Numbered from the stretch's first letter, positions 35,381 through 45,201 are shown. The stretch is 64,000 nucleotides of DNA from Spirochaetota bacterium (GCA_023398165.1 JAEWSQ010000007.1:248001-312000), one strand, 5' to 3'. The notes: generated by a model not told the origin, from the letters alone. A program made the numbers and translations.

Positions 35381-36287
35381 AGTTTCTCATCTTACAAAGG
35401 ATTACGGAAACGGAAGGGGAATCTTCGATATAAACCTTTCCATAAACGAAGGGGAAACCTTCGGCTTTGTCGGAACAAACGGTGCGGGAAAAACAACGCT
35501 TATCAGGCTTCTGATGGGTTTTTTAAAGCCGGATAACGGCACTGTTTGTATTAACGGTCTCGACTGCTGGAAAGATTCGGCACACGTAAAACAGCTTGTC
35601 GGCTATATTCCCGGCGAAATAGCATTTCCCGATGCTCCCACCGGCGCTGAATTTCTAAGGAGACAGGCTGATCTTCTCGACGCTCCTGATTTATCCTACT
35701 GCAAATATATTGTAAATAAACTACAGCTCGACGACACTGCCAACTTAAAGCGCATGTCAAAGGGCATGAAACAAAAAACAGCGATTGCCGCAGCTTTTAT
35801 GCATAATCCTCCCGTTTTAATACTTGATGAACCCTCCACAGGTCTGGATCCTCTCATGAGAAGTCTCTTTGTGGATGTTCTGAAGGAGGAGAAGAAAAAA
35901 GGAAAAACTATCTTCATGTCTTCACATATGTTCGATGAGGTCTATAATACCTGCGACAAGGTTGCAATGATTAAAGACGGGAAGATTGTAGACACTGTTT
36001 CAACTGCGGATATTCGGCATAACAGAAATAAAACGTGGAAGATTGAATTTCTAGCTTCCGGAGAATTGACGAGGTTTTTGAATGAGAATCTGGTTGCTCA
36101 AAAGGTTATCAGCATTCAAAGAGTGGATGAATCATGTGCACAGTGCACCATCGGAATTCATGACAGCAATATTAATCTTTTAATGTCATTACTGTGTTCT
36201 TATAAAGTCCGTTTTTTTAAGGAAATCAAGTATTCTCTTGAACAGTATTTTAACAGCATTTACAAGGCAGAGAACGATGTTAAATAG
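35367..36287 (+). CDS. ABC transporter ATP-binding protein (second copy)
   Basis: 306 residues, parallel to the first copy along its whole length (SHLTKDYGNGRGIFDI against EHLTKDYGSGRGVFDV). Walker A is GTNGAGKTT, signature RMSKGMKQKT, Walker B LILDEPSTGLDP, switch His MSSHMF. The overlapping starts imply coupled translation. With the first copy it probably forms a heterodimer or serves one of the two following permeases each. Confidence 0.93.
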   Translation: MSLIEVSHLTKDYGNGRGIFDINLSINEGETFGFVGTNGAGKTTLIRLLMGFLKPDNGTVCINGLDCWKDSAHVKQLVGYIPGEIAFPDAPTGAEFLRRQADLLDAPDLSYCKYIVNKLQLDDTANLKRMSKGMKQKTAIAAAFMHNPPVLILDEPSTGLDPLMRSLFVDVLKEEKKKGKTIFMSSHMFDEVYNTCDKVAMIKDGKIVDTVSTADIRHNRNKTWKIEFLASGELTRFLNENLVAQKVISIQRVDESCAQCTIGIHDSNINLLMSLLCSYKVRFFKEIKYSLEQYFNSIYKAENDVK

Positions 36288-37665
36288 AACAATATTCAAG
36301 CAAAGCATTATAGAAAACTGGCGTTTCTGGCTGACCTTTACACTCGGCATATCCTTCATTATCTGCCTCATTATCGGTATATATGACGAATCGACATCCG
36401 TATCGCTGATGCAGGCTGTGAAAGGTACTTCTATAGAAGATCTTGCCGGCGACAAAATTCTTACCATAACAACGCTGTGCGGACTTCTTGCAGAAACTAT
36501 CTACGGTATTTTCGGTATTCTTCTTGCTACAATATATTCTTTTGTTGTTGCCAACAGCCTTATTGCAAGCGAAGTTGACAGAGGTTCTCTCGCCTATATT
36601 CTTTCAACCCCGGTTAAAAGAATGTCTGTCGTTGTTACAAAGGCTGTATTTCTCATATTTTCACTTGCTATGATGTTCCTTACGATTTTCGGCATATGCT
36701 CCATTGCGATTCAAATTAAGTTCGGCTACATGTGGGGATTCGAATACACGAAGGATGTTAAGGCTGTATCAAAATTCTTGCATATTGATAAAGAGGAATT
36801 ATCAGATAATTTAATTCTCATTAAAAATAATCCGGAAGCTGCCGCTCTCGGGGCAAAAGCCAGAAACCTTCATACTGATGAGTATATAGAGTATCTTAAT
36901 CAGAAGATGAAGAGAAATGCGTATAGTGCTGCTTCACAAGCGGCGGGCATAACCGCACAGGAGATCGCGAAAAACCCGGAACTTATTAAGCAGAATCCGG
37001 AAGCCGTGAAACGGGCCGCGCAGGCCGTGGGCATGACAGAGAAGGTGTTTTTACTGTACCTTGACCGGAGTAGTAAACTTTCAGAGAATTCTCTTTTTAA
37101 TGACGGGCAAATGACACAGCGCATTACCGATGCCCTCATTGCGGCTTCTGAGACACTGGATCTTCAAATTACTATTTTACTGTCGCAGATGAGTCTTATT
37201 AAAGAATCCCCCGAGGCGTTATCAAGTGCGGTAACGGCCAGCGGTCTCGATGAGCTGGTGTTCATAGCTGCTCTTAATCAGGCAATTGCGCTTCAGGAAG
37301 TGGAAAAGGACACTAATTCTACTTTTAAGATCAAAGCATGGGTACTTATAAATGCGGCGTGTTTTTTACTCATGTTTGCAGTAAGCGGTATATCGTTCTT
37401 TGCATCCTGCCTGTTTAATTTGACGCGCCATTCACTAATACTTGGCGCAGGACTTCCGCTTGCCTTTTTTCTCTTAAAACTCTTATCAGATATCAATCTG
37501 TCGATGACAGAACTGCGGTATTTCAGCATTAATACGCTGTATGTTACACAATCTCTCGCTAAAGCGGAAGGATACGCTCTGCCTCTTGTTATCCTCACGC
37601 TGATTGGCGCCGTCATGTACGGTGCGAGTTTCATCGTGTTTAAGAAAAAAGATTTACCGTTGTAG
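36277..37665 (+). CDS. ABC-2-type permease with triple LIKxNPEA repeat (first copy)
   Basis: 462 residues from ATG 36277, overlapping the preceding ATPase gene by 11 bases. Membrane helices lie at ~20-35, 70-100, 120-150 and, after a large soluble segment, ~345-460. The soluble segment (~155-340) contains three helical repeats: LIKNNPEAAALGAKA (181-), LIKQNPEAVKRAAQA (236-) and LIKESPEALSSAVTA (307-). Such an insert between permease helices is unusual and probably faces outside. Same length and layout as the second copy. Exported substrate unknown. Confidence 0.88.
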   Translation: MLNRTIFKQSIIENWRFWLTFTLGISFIICLIIGIYDESTSVSLMQAVKGTSIEDLAGDKILTITTLCGLLAETIYGIFGILLATIYSFVVANSLIASEVDRGSLAYILSTPVKRMSVVVTKAVFLIFSLAMMFLTIFGICSIAIQIKFGYMWGFEYTKDVKAVSKFLHIDKEELSDNLILIKNNPEAAALGAKARNLHTDEYIEYLNQKMKRNAYSAASQAAGITAQEIAKNPELIKQNPEAVKRAAQAVGMTEKVFLLYLDRSSKLSENSLFNDGQMTQRITDALIAASETLDLQITILLSQMSLIKESPEALSSAVTASGLDELVFIAALNQAIALQEVEKDTNSTFKIKAWVLINAACFLLMFAVSGISFFASCLFNLTRHSLILGAGLPLAFFLLKLLSDINLSMTELRYFSINTLYVTQSLAKAEGYALPLVILTLIGAVMYGASFIVFKKKDLPL

Positions 37666-37684
37666 CATTATAAGGAGCTTCGTC

Positions 37685-39073
37685 ATGTTGTTTAATAAAA
37701 AAATATTCAGGCAGTCGATTCTTCAATACTGGAAACTCTGGGCAATATTTACGGGAATTAATGTTCTTGTAATCTGCTCAATAATATTTGTATACGATGA
37801 TTCTGCATTTTACTCAATAACTGAAGCTGTCAAGGGAACTACCTTCGCAGATTTTGTGGGAACAAAGCTTGCTTCATTTACCTCTCTCCTGGGAACTCTT
37901 TCAGAAGCGGTCTACCGTATAATTGCCGTTTTCATTGCGCTCGGCTATGAACTTCTTGTTGCCAACGGACTCATTGCAGGCGAGGTTGACCGCGGCTCCA
38001 TGGCCTATACGCTTTCATCGAAAATTCCGCGCATATCTGTGGTTTTCAGCAAAGCCTTATTTTTGGTTTTCTCGCTTTTCATGATGTTCTTTGTCATTTT
38101 TTTATGCGGTTCTGCGGTAATCCAGTTTAAATTCGGAACCATCATTGTCAGCCCGTATACGAAAGATGTGAAGGCGGCCTCTCCTGTTCTCGGCATAGAC
38201 CCTAAAGAGTTAAGCGGCAGTCTTCAGCTCATAAAAAATAATGAACAGGCTCTTAAAGCCGGTGCCCGTGCGCGGGAGCTGGACATTGATGAGTATGCAG
38301 AGTATTTAAATGCAAAGATTAAGCGCAATGCCTTGGAGGCGAGTGCAGGAGTTTTAGGCATAGGATTGTCAGAACTCGAGGCCGATATATCGCTCATTAA
38401 GAGTAATAAGGAGGCGCTCGAAGCAGGAGCCAAAGTCATGGGCATGAGTTCCGGAGTTTTTTCTGTCTATTTAACGCAGTCAGAGAAAATGTCTGTGCAG
38501 AATATGATGCAGAATAAATCGCTCCAGGACGGCGTTTCTAAGGCGCTGTTTGCAGCATCCCAGGAACTGGGAGTGCAGGTGACAACCCTCATAAGCAATA
38601 TGGCTCTCATAAAAAATAATGAGAAGGCTCTTGCAAAAGCGGCGGAAGCTTCCGGTTTTGATTCCGTATTTATCGTTTCTATCATTAATCAGACAATAGG
38701 AAAATCAGAGCTTAATAAAGACACCGCAACGTTCAGTATGAAAAAATGGGTGCTTTTAAATGCCGCATGTTTGATACTGCTGCTGACATTCAGTTCAATA
38801 TCTTTTTTTGCATCATGTTTTTTCAACCTCGCAAAACATTCCTTAGCCCTCGGTGCAGGACTTCCGCTCACTTTTCAAATTATACACATGATGGCAAATA
38901 CAGACGAATCCTTGGAAAATTTTAAATATTTTACGATTAATACCCTTTTCCCCGCCCGCGAGATTGTTAAGGACTCTATGTATATGCCTCAGCTTCTTAT
39001 TCTTGTCTCGCTTTCCCTGTTATTATACTCTGCCGGAATGTATTATTTTACGAAAAAAGATCTTCCGCTGTAG
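37685..39073 (+). CDS. ABC-2-type permease with triple LIKNNxEA repeat (second copy)
   Basis: 462 residues from ATG 37685 after AAGGAG. Membrane layout equals the first copy: N-terminal helices, a soluble insert at ~155-340 and C-terminal helices. The insert has LIKNNEQALKAGARA, LIKSNKEALEAGAKV and LIKNNEKALAKAAEA repeats, closer to one another than those of the first copy. The identical length and repeat number show that the pair arose by duplication. No ATP-binding domain. Last gene of the operon. Confidence 0.88.
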   Translation: MLFNKKIFRQSILQYWKLWAIFTGINVLVICSIIFVYDDSAFYSITEAVKGTTFADFVGTKLASFTSLLGTLSEAVYRIIAVFIALGYELLVANGLIAGEVDRGSMAYTLSSKIPRISVVFSKALFLVFSLFMMFFVIFLCGSAVIQFKFGTIIVSPYTKDVKAASPVLGIDPKELSGSLQLIKNNEQALKAGARARELDIDEYAEYLNAKIKRNALEASAGVLGIGLSELEADISLIKSNKEALEAGAKVMGMSSGVFSVYLTQSEKMSVQNMMQNKSLQDGVSKALFAASQELGVQVTTLISNMALIKNNEKALAKAAEASGFDSVFIVSIINQTIGKSELNKDTATFSMKKWVLLNAACLILLLTFSSISFFASCFFNLAKHSLALGAGLPLTFQIIHMMANTDESLENFKYFTINTLFPAREIVKDSMYMPQLLILVSLSLLLYSAGMYYFTKKDLPL

Positions 39074-39112
39074 AGCCGTGATTTAGTCACCGGAAATATA
39101 GAGTGCTATTCA

Positions 39113-39141
39113 TTGACATTTCACATAGTTCATCCCATACT
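39113..39141 (+). promoter_or_regulatory. Promoter of the lipocalin gene
   Basis: A perfect TTGACA (39113-39118), 17-base spacer and CATACT (39136-39141). A short inverted repeat ACATT-GTAA-AATGT lies just downstream. Confidence 0.6.
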
Positions 39142-39173
39142 AACATTGTAAAATGTAACGAGGAGGAAGAAGT

Positions 39174-39692
39174 ATGAGAAAAACTGGTTTATTGGTGCTG
39201 CTGGCAGCTGTTTTACTCAGCTCCTGTGCAAGCATACCTGAAGGCTTCACCCCGGTGAATAATTTTGAACTTGAGAAGTATCTTGGTAAATGGTACGAAA
39301 TTGCACGTTTTGACTTTACATTCGAAAAGGATTTAAATAACACAACGGCGGAGTATTCATTGAATAAGGACGGATCGGTGAAAGTTGTGAACCGCGGATT
39401 CAATTATGTTAAAAACGAGCAGGAAGAAGCGGTTGGCAAGGCTAAGTTCCGGGGCAGTAAAGATGTTGCAGAATTGAAGGTTTCGTTTTTTGGACCTTTT
39501 TATGCAGGCTACAACGTTATAGCGCTTGATGAGAATTATCAGTATGCCCTAGTCGCAGGGGACAGTCTTGATTATCTGTGGATCCTTTCACGGACAAAGA
39601 CAATTCCCGAAGAGGTTAAGAACAATTATCTTGATATTGCCCGGCTTGGCGGCTACGATACATCGCGTTTTGTATGGGTGGAACACGATTAA
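39174..39692 (+). CDS. blc: Lipocalin-family lipoprotein (Blc-like)
   Basis: 172 residues. Signal peptide with lipobox LLSSC, then the lipocalin signature YLGKWYEIARFDF and the second conserved block YNVIALDENYQYALVAGDSLDYLWILSRT. Bacterial Blc proteins are outer membrane lipoproteins that bind lysophospholipids or fatty acids. GAGGAGGAA precedes the ATG and a good promoter lies upstream. Convergent with ilvC across a shared terminator. Confidence 0.94.
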   Translation: MRKTGLLVLLAAVLLSSCASIPEGFTPVNNFELEKYLGKWYEIARFDFTFEKDLNNTTAEYSLNKDGSVKVVNRGFNYVKNEQEEAVGKAKFRGSKDVAELKVSFFGPFYAGYNVIALDENYQYALVAGDSLDYLWILSRTKTIPEEVKNNYLDIARLGGYDTSRFVWVEHD

Positions 39693-39720
39693 GATTTGGT
39701 TTTTTACATTTTTTCAATAA

Positions 39721-39804
39721 AAAAAACCGGCGTTCTTCGTTCTGTATTGAAGTGTACTGTAACCATAGTACACTTCAATAGTACATATACGGTGCCGGTT
39801 TTTT
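39721..39804. terminator. Nested bidirectional terminator between lipocalin gene and ilvC
   Basis: Outer stem AAAAAACCGGC (39721-39731) pairs with GCCGGTTTTTT (39794-39804); inner 14-bp stem TATTGAAGTGTACT (39745-39758) pairs exactly with AGTACACTTCAATA (39767-39780). A and T runs on both sides allow termination in both directions. Confidence 0.8.
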
Positions 39805-39823
39805 TATTTTAAACAAAAGTATT

Positions 39824-41305
39824 TCAGACTACAATAGCCTTCATAGCTGTCATATAGCCGCGGAGTTTTCTTCCGACAACTTCCACCGGATGATTCCTGA
39901 TCTCAGAATTTACCGCGACGAGTTCCGCATTTGAAACTCCGCTGTTTTTAAGGTTAAGCCCCTTTCCTATAAGGTCTGTATCAACATTTTTCATGAAGTT
40001 TGAAAGGAGAGGTCTGCAGGCATTGTCAAAGAGGTAGCATCCGTATTCTGCGGTGTCGGAAATGACCTTGTTCATTTCATAGAGCTTTTTGCGGCTTATG
40101 AGGTTTGCAATAAGCGGAACTTCGTGCAGTGATTCGTAGTAAGCGCTTTCGGCTTTGATGCCTGCGTCTACCATAGTTTCAAAGGCAAGCTCAACACCTG
40201 CTTTTACCATTGCAACCATGAGAATGCCGTTATCAAAATATTCCTGTTCTGCAATTTCCATGGAACCGGCAGGGGTCTGTTCAAAAGCCGTCTTTCCGGT
40301 TGCTTCACGCCATGTGAGAAGGTTTTTATCATCATTTGCCCAGTCTTCCATCATTGTTTTGCTGAAATGGCCGGATATAATGTCGTCCTGGTGTTTCTGG
40401 TACAGTTTTGTCATAATTGACTTAAGTTCTTTGGAAAGAGAATGAGCTTTGAGTTTGGCAGGATTTGAAAGTCTGTCCATCATTCCGGTGATGCCGCCCC
40501 ATTTGAGAGCTTCGGTAATGGTTTCCCAGCCGTACTGGATGAGCTTTGAGGCATAATTCTTATCAATTCCTTTTTCCACCATTTTATCGAAACACAGGAG
40601 GCTTCCTGTCTGGAGCATACCGCAGAGAATGGTCTGCTCGCCCATGAGGTCGGATTTTACTTCAGCAACAAAGCTTGATTCAAGAACACCCGCTCTGCTT
40701 CCTCCGCAGCCCGATGCCAGAGCTTTTGCAATTGCCCAGCCTTTGCCTTCAGGGTCGTTTTCGGGGTGAACGGCTATGAGAGCCGGTACACCGAAGCCGC
40801 GTACATATTCCGTTCTAACCTCTGATCCCGGTCCTTTGGGAGCCATCATAACGACCGTAATATCTTTGCGGATCTGCATTCCTTCTTCAACAATATTGAA
40901 TCCATGGCTGTACCAAAGAGCCGATCCTTTTTTCATAAGGGGCATTACTTTGGCAAGCACATCAGAATGCTGTTTATCCGGAGTAAGATTTCCCACAAGA
41001 TCTGCAGAGGGAATTACCTCTTCATAGGTGCCGACTTTAAAACCGTTTTCAGTTGCATTTTTCCAGCTTTGTCTTTTTGTCTCAATAGCTTCTTTACGCA
41101 GTGCATAACTGACATCGAGGCCTGAATCTCTGAGGTTCATTCCCTGATGAAGCCCCTGAGCTCCGCAGCCGACGATTACAATTTTCTTTCCCGTAAGCGC
41201 TTTTGTGCCGTCTGCAAATTCATCGCGCTCCATAAAACGGCAGTGTCCAAGCTGAAGAAGAGCTTCTCTCCAGGGAATCGAGTTGAAATAATTTTTCTTT
41301 TCCAT
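39824..41305 (-). CDS. ilvC: Ketol-acid reductoisomerase, class II (long form)
   Basis: 493 residues, the length of the Escherichia coli-type long form rather than the ~330-residue short form. The NADPH loop is VIVGCGAQGLHQGMNLRDSG, followed by APKGPGSEVR and two copies of the knotted C-terminal domain (for example LMGEQTILCG and YYESLHEVPLIANLI). It converts acetolactate and acetohydroxybutyrate to dihydroxy acids in valine and isoleucine synthesis. GGAGG precedes the ATG. Upstream boxes TTGCAATA and the distant ilvY gene suggest IlvY activation. Confidence 0.96.
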   Translation of the reverse strand: MEKKNYFNSIPWREALLQLGHCRFMERDEFADGTKALTGKKIVIVGCGAQGLHQGMNLRDSGLDVSYALRKEAIETKRQSWKNATENGFKVGTYEEVIPSADLVGNLTPDKQHSDVLAKVMPLMKKGSALWYSHGFNIVEEGMQIRKDITVVMMAPKGPGSEVRTEYVRGFGVPALIAVHPENDPEGKGWAIAKALASGCGGSRAGVLESSFVAEVKSDLMGEQTILCGMLQTGSLLCFDKMVEKGIDKNYASKLIQYGWETITEALKWGGITGMMDRLSNPAKLKAHSLSKELKSIMTKLYQKHQDDIISGHFSKTMMEDWANDDKNLLTWREATGKTAFEQTPAGSMEIAEQEYFDNGILMVAMVKAGVELAFETMVDAGIKAESAYYESLHEVPLIANLISRKKLYEMNKVISDTAEYGCYLFDNACRPLLSNFMKNVDTDLIGKGLNLKNSGVSNAELVAVNSEIRNHPVEVVGRKLRGYMTAMKAIVV

Positions 41306-41415
41306 ACATATCCTCCAGTATAGTTACCGTCACGCGGTAGTAGTAACTTTTTTGCTGTTCCAGTGTACTGCTGATGCATTGCAGTAAAAATCTTTATCAT
41401 ACTACTTCATTTTTT

Positions 41416-41466
41416 ATATTGCGTAAAGAGAAATATTTGCAATAAACAATTGCGCAATATGCAATA
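41416..41466. promoter_or_regulatory. Candidate IlvY operator upstream of ilvC
   Basis: Between ilvC and the epimerase-like gene lie ATATTGCG (41416-41423), ATTTGCAATA (41435-41444), the perfect palindrome ATTGCGCAAT (41449-41458) and ATATGCAATA (41457-41466). The two TGCAATA boxes are 22 bases apart, about two helical turns. TTGCAT occurs twice before ilvY (45317 and 45348). The boxes resemble TTGCAAT-type sites that I associate with enterobacterial ilvYC, but that memory needs checking. Confidence 0.5.
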
Positions 41467-41546
41467 AAAAGTATATTACTCTGATGCGGGAGAGGGGTGA
41501 ATTGCACCGCAAGGAAGTTTCCAGTATACTTTTACATGGAGGAATT

Positions 41547-42461
41547 ATGTCATTTCACTTAAAATCAGACGCAATACGCGTAACCATAGAATTACCCGGT
41601 GAACATTATAGGGGAAGCCGTTTTGACTGGAACGGTACCGCAACTGAATTTTCGTATAGAAATATACCGCTTCTTGGTGAAGAGAAACCTCTTTTCAAGA
41701 GAAATAGGAGAATCTTCGGACGGGGGCTTCACAATGAGTTCGGCATTAAAGACTGTATCGGGTATGATGATTGTAATACCGGAGAATTTTTCCCGAAAAT
41801 AGGGACAGGCTGGCTTAAAAAGGACGACAAGCCGTACTTTTTCTATACACAGTATGAAATGGAACAATTGAAATTTGAGCATGAAAAGAGGGGACCGGAT
41901 TCTGCATCGTTTAAATGCTTTTCGGGAGAGCGCAACGGGTATGCCTATGAATATGAAAAAACATTCACCGTCGATTCTTCTTCGCTTACAATTGATTATT
42001 ACCTAGAAAACACCGGAGACAAACCGCTTTCCACAACAGAATACAGTCATAATTTTTTCTGCCCCGGAAGGAAGCCCCTTGATAATAAAAATTCTCTTTT
42101 ATTCAGCTGGTTCTTTAATGAACACTACGTTCAAAATAAAGAATCTGCCGGAGGTTTTACCGCATTTGACGGACAGAATGAGACAGGGGGAACGTTATAT
42201 TTTACACGTAAACCATCTAATGAATTCTTTTTAAGCGGTCTGTATGCTGCTAAAACTAAAAATAAAGATGAGAACGAGAACTTTTCCTGGACACTACGGG
42301 ACAGCCAAAAACAGGTGCAGATAAGCGAAATAGTATCATTCATACCTTCCGCATGCGATGTATGGGGACACAAAAACTGCATCAGTCCCGAGCTTTTCCT
42401 CAAGTTTTCTATAGAGAAGGGCGACTGTCTCCGGTGGCAGAGGAAATACAGACTTCAGTAA
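41547..42461 (+). CDS. Aldose-1-epimerase-like (galactose mutarotase fold) protein
   Basis: 304 residues from ATG 41547 after GGAGGAATT; earlier in-frame codons lack a site. It is a beta-rich protein with FGRGLHNEFGI, GTGWLKKDDKPYFF, FTVDSSSLTIDYYLENTGDKPLSTTEYSHNFFC and an HxN-type motif, typical of mutarotase-like folds such as D-hexose-6-phosphate epimerases. The sugar is unknown. It shares the upstream control region with ilvC and ends two bases from the convergent hybrid kinase gene. Confidence 0.75.
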   Translation: MSFHLKSDAIRVTIELPGEHYRGSRFDWNGTATEFSYRNIPLLGEEKPLFKRNRRIFGRGLHNEFGIKDCIGYDDCNTGEFFPKIGTGWLKKDDKPYFFYTQYEMEQLKFEHEKRGPDSASFKCFSGERNGYAYEYEKTFTVDSSSLTIDYYLENTGDKPLSTTEYSHNFFCPGRKPLDNKNSLLFSWFFNEHYVQNKESAGGFTAFDGQNETGGTLYFTRKPSNEFFLSGLYAAKTKNKDENENFSWTLRDSQKQVQISEIVSFIPSACDVWGHKNCISPELFLKFSIEKGDCLRWQRKYRLQ

Positions 42462-42462
42462 A

Positions 42463-45201
42463 TTACGCTCCTGCCATGAGTGCTATCTGCAGTTCCTGCT
42501 TATCGATTGGTTTTGAGCAGTGTGCATTCATGCCTGATTCGAGTGAGAGTTCTATGTCTTCTATGTAGGCATTTGCAGAGAGCGCAATTATGTGTACCTT
42601 TTTTGCATCGGCTCTCGGCAGAGAGCGGATATATTTTGTTGCCTTGTACCCGTCCATAACCGGCATGCGTATATCCATTATGATAGTATCGTAATAAAAT
42701 TCGGCCGACTTTTCAAAAACGACAGCGCATTCTTTACCGTTTTTTACTCTGATGCATTCTGCAGGATGAAGATTTACTATTATATCTTCAATTATTTCAG
42801 CATTGAGGTCATTGTCTTCTGCAATAATGAGCCGTCTGCCTTCAAGTGAACAAAGAGGTTTATCTGTTTTTGCAGGCTGCAGAACTTTCTCATCGGGACA
42901 AACCGGCAGTTCAAGATCGAACCAGAAGGTGCTTCCAATTCCCGGAACACTGGTGACTTGAATTGTGCTGTCCATCAGTTCAAGAATTTTCTGGCTCAGT
43001 GAAAGTCCAAGACCGCTTCCGCTGATCTGCCGTACATCGGCAAGGTCGTCGCGTTCAAAGGGTTCAAAAATGGTATCGAGTATTTTTTTGTGAATACCAA
43101 TTCCGGTATCGGATACGGTAAAACGCAGTGTCGCCGTCTTTTTTTCTTCTTTTGATGGAATTATCTCCACCGCGAGGGTGACAACTCCCTCTTTCTTATT
43201 ATACTTGATTGCATTCGAGATAAGATTTATTAGAACTTCCTTAATTCTCAAAGAGTCGCCAATATATGAATCAGGCAGTGCGGACTGTTTTTGTATTGAA
43301 AGAAGAATATTGCTTTTTTCGGCCATAGGGTGATAAACCGTGTAAATTGCCTGAAGAATTCCGCTTAATGAGAATACCGATTTTTTAAGGTACATCTTTC
43401 CTTCGGTTATTTTTGACATATCAAGAATATCGTTAATGAGCTGCAGAAGGTGTTTAGAGGATGTATCTATTTTATCAAGATAGCCGGAGAGGGTTGGATC
43501 AGCCGTATTTTTTTGCATTGCCATCTCATTGATTCCGATTATAGCTGTAAGCGGTGTACGGATTTCATGGGACATTCGTGCAAGAAAGTCGGATTTTGCC
43601 CTGGCTGCCTTTTCCAGAGCGAGGTTCTTCTGCTTACGCAAGTGGTTAAGAATGATTAGGAAAATAACTGCTGTTAACGCTGAAACAAAGAGAAAGAGAA
43701 TCAGCGAAAATTCCAAAGAGCGGTTTCTTATTAAATTCTTTAAAGAGCCTTTTTGGGTATGCAGGATTGTATTCTTATAAATAACCTGCTGGAGCTCCTC
43801 ATCAGTAATGAGCGCTATACCCTTATTAATAATTGACAGCAGTCTCCTGTCTGCAGTTTTGGAAACCCCGAGGCAAAGTTCTCTGACAGATACGCTTGAA
43901 CCATTGTAGCTTAAATTGGAAAAACCGTTTTGATGGGAAAAATAAAGCAGTGCATAAAGATTGGTATATGTCCTGTCTATTTTACCCTCATTAACAGCTT
44001 TCAGACATCCGTAAAGATCAGGGAGAATTAGAATATTTCCGGTTTGTGAAATTACCTTCGATTCAAAGTATTCTTTGGTAATAACATAGGTTACCTTTTT
44101 ATCTGACGGTTTTTCGTTTTTATTATGAACCTCGTAAAGGTGAATAGGCAGAACAGGTTTCGTCATATACATGCCGCGGGAATCAACCCATCTAAAATCA
44201 TTAAACACCGCTGCCATGACCTGGGCTTTTCCCTCGATGATGTTCTGCGAAGAAACCTCGTTGTTCGATGAAATTATATACGAAAACTGCAGTCCTGTTT
44301 TTTCACTGATCAAATCCAGTATGGACATGAGAATGCTGGAACCATACACGCTGTCGGCGGCATCTATAGGGGGGTATACAGAACTGATCGTAACTTTCAC
44401 AAAAGGAGAAGTCTGTATAAAATACTTCTCATCGGAAGTCAATTCATGTACTGCAGAGCGTATGTTTGAATAGTATTTCTTGTGCAGATCGGAAGTAAAG
44501 TAAGTATCTCTTGTTTGAATGGAATCAAGCGCTGTCTCAAGTTCATCAAGTATTTCACTCTTCTTTTTTGAAACCCCGATATAGTATAACTCGGGTGAAA
44601 ATGATGCAACACTGCGCAGCTCAGGATCATTGTGAATACTGCTGAAAAAGATAAGATCAGCCTCTCTGTTTATTAAGGCTGTTTTCAGTTTGTTAATATC
44701 ATCATATTCTTTGAAAACAGGATGTATTCCTTCTTCCCGGCACTTTTCTTCCAATACATAAAAACTTTCAGCACCTTTGGGATAGCCTATTACAGCCGTA
44801 TCAAACTTGGAAAAATCATTAAATTGACTGTAGTATGAATTATCGGGTCTGGAGAACAGCATTAACGGCCAGGATCCTATATTGCGAGAAGAAAACAATA
44901 CCATATCTTCAGCCGCCGGTGTTTTTTTGAAGCCGGGGAATATATCAATTTCTCCGGAAATAATCCGGTCATAGCATTCTTTCTTTGTTCCCTTAACAAA
45001 CTCATACTGCCAGCCGGTGTATTTTGCTATCTCGTTTAAGTATTCATACGCATACCCGTAGTATGAGCCTTCATTTTCGTATAAGAAATCACAGTCATCG
45101 GTATATCCTGCTTTGACTGTTTCATATGAATATGCAGAAAAAGAACTGTATAACAGGAATAACAGGAGAGCTGGAAGTTTTCGGAGACTGCTGGTTTTCA
45201 C
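42463..45201 (-). CDS. BvgS-like hybrid histidine kinase with two periplasmic SBP_bac_3 domains
   Basis: 912 residues from GTG 45201, preceded by AAAGGA; codons upstream lack a site. Signal peptide, then two tandem solute-binding-like domains (~30-260 and ~270-500), a transmembrane helix (~510-530), HisKA with His545 (MSHEIRTPL), an ATPase with NLISNAIKYN, DTGIGI and GSGLGLSLS, and a receiver with Asp843 (IIMDIRMPVMDG). It has the general order of BvgS/EvgS but lacks a final HPt domain. It probably senses a small molecule in the periplasm; no response regulator gene is adjacent. Confidence 0.93.
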   Translation of the reverse strand: MKTSSLRKLPALLLFLLYSSFSAYSYETVKAGYTDDCDFLYENEGSYYGYAYEYLNEIAKYTGWQYEFVKGTKKECYDRIISGEIDIFPGFKKTPAAEDMVLFSSRNIGSWPLMLFSRPDNSYYSQFNDFSKFDTAVIGYPKGAESFYVLEEKCREEGIHPVFKEYDDINKLKTALINREADLIFFSSIHNDPELRSVASFSPELYYIGVSKKKSEILDELETALDSIQTRDTYFTSDLHKKYYSNIRSAVHELTSDEKYFIQTSPFVKVTISSVYPPIDAADSVYGSSILMSILDLISEKTGLQFSYIISSNNEVSSQNIIEGKAQVMAAVFNDFRWVDSRGMYMTKPVLPIHLYEVHNKNEKPSDKKVTYVITKEYFESKVISQTGNILILPDLYGCLKAVNEGKIDRTYTNLYALLYFSHQNGFSNLSYNGSSVSVRELCLGVSKTADRRLLSIINKGIALITDEELQQVIYKNTILHTQKGSLKNLIRNRSLEFSLILFLFVSALTAVIFLIILNHLRKQKNLALEKAARAKSDFLARMSHEIRTPLTAIIGINEMAMQKNTADPTLSGYLDKIDTSSKHLLQLINDILDMSKITEGKMYLKKSVFSLSGILQAIYTVYHPMAEKSNILLSIQKQSALPDSYIGDSLRIKEVLINLISNAIKYNKKEGVVTLAVEIIPSKEEKKTATLRFTVSDTGIGIHKKILDTIFEPFERDDLADVRQISGSGLGLSLSQKILELMDSTIQVTSVPGIGSTFWFDLELPVCPDEKVLQPAKTDKPLCSLEGRRLIIAEDNDLNAEIIEDIIVNLHPAECIRVKNGKECAVVFEKSAEFYYDTIIMDIRMPVMDGYKATKYIRSLPRADAKKVHIIALSANAYIEDIELSLESGMNAHCSKPIDKQELQIALMAGA

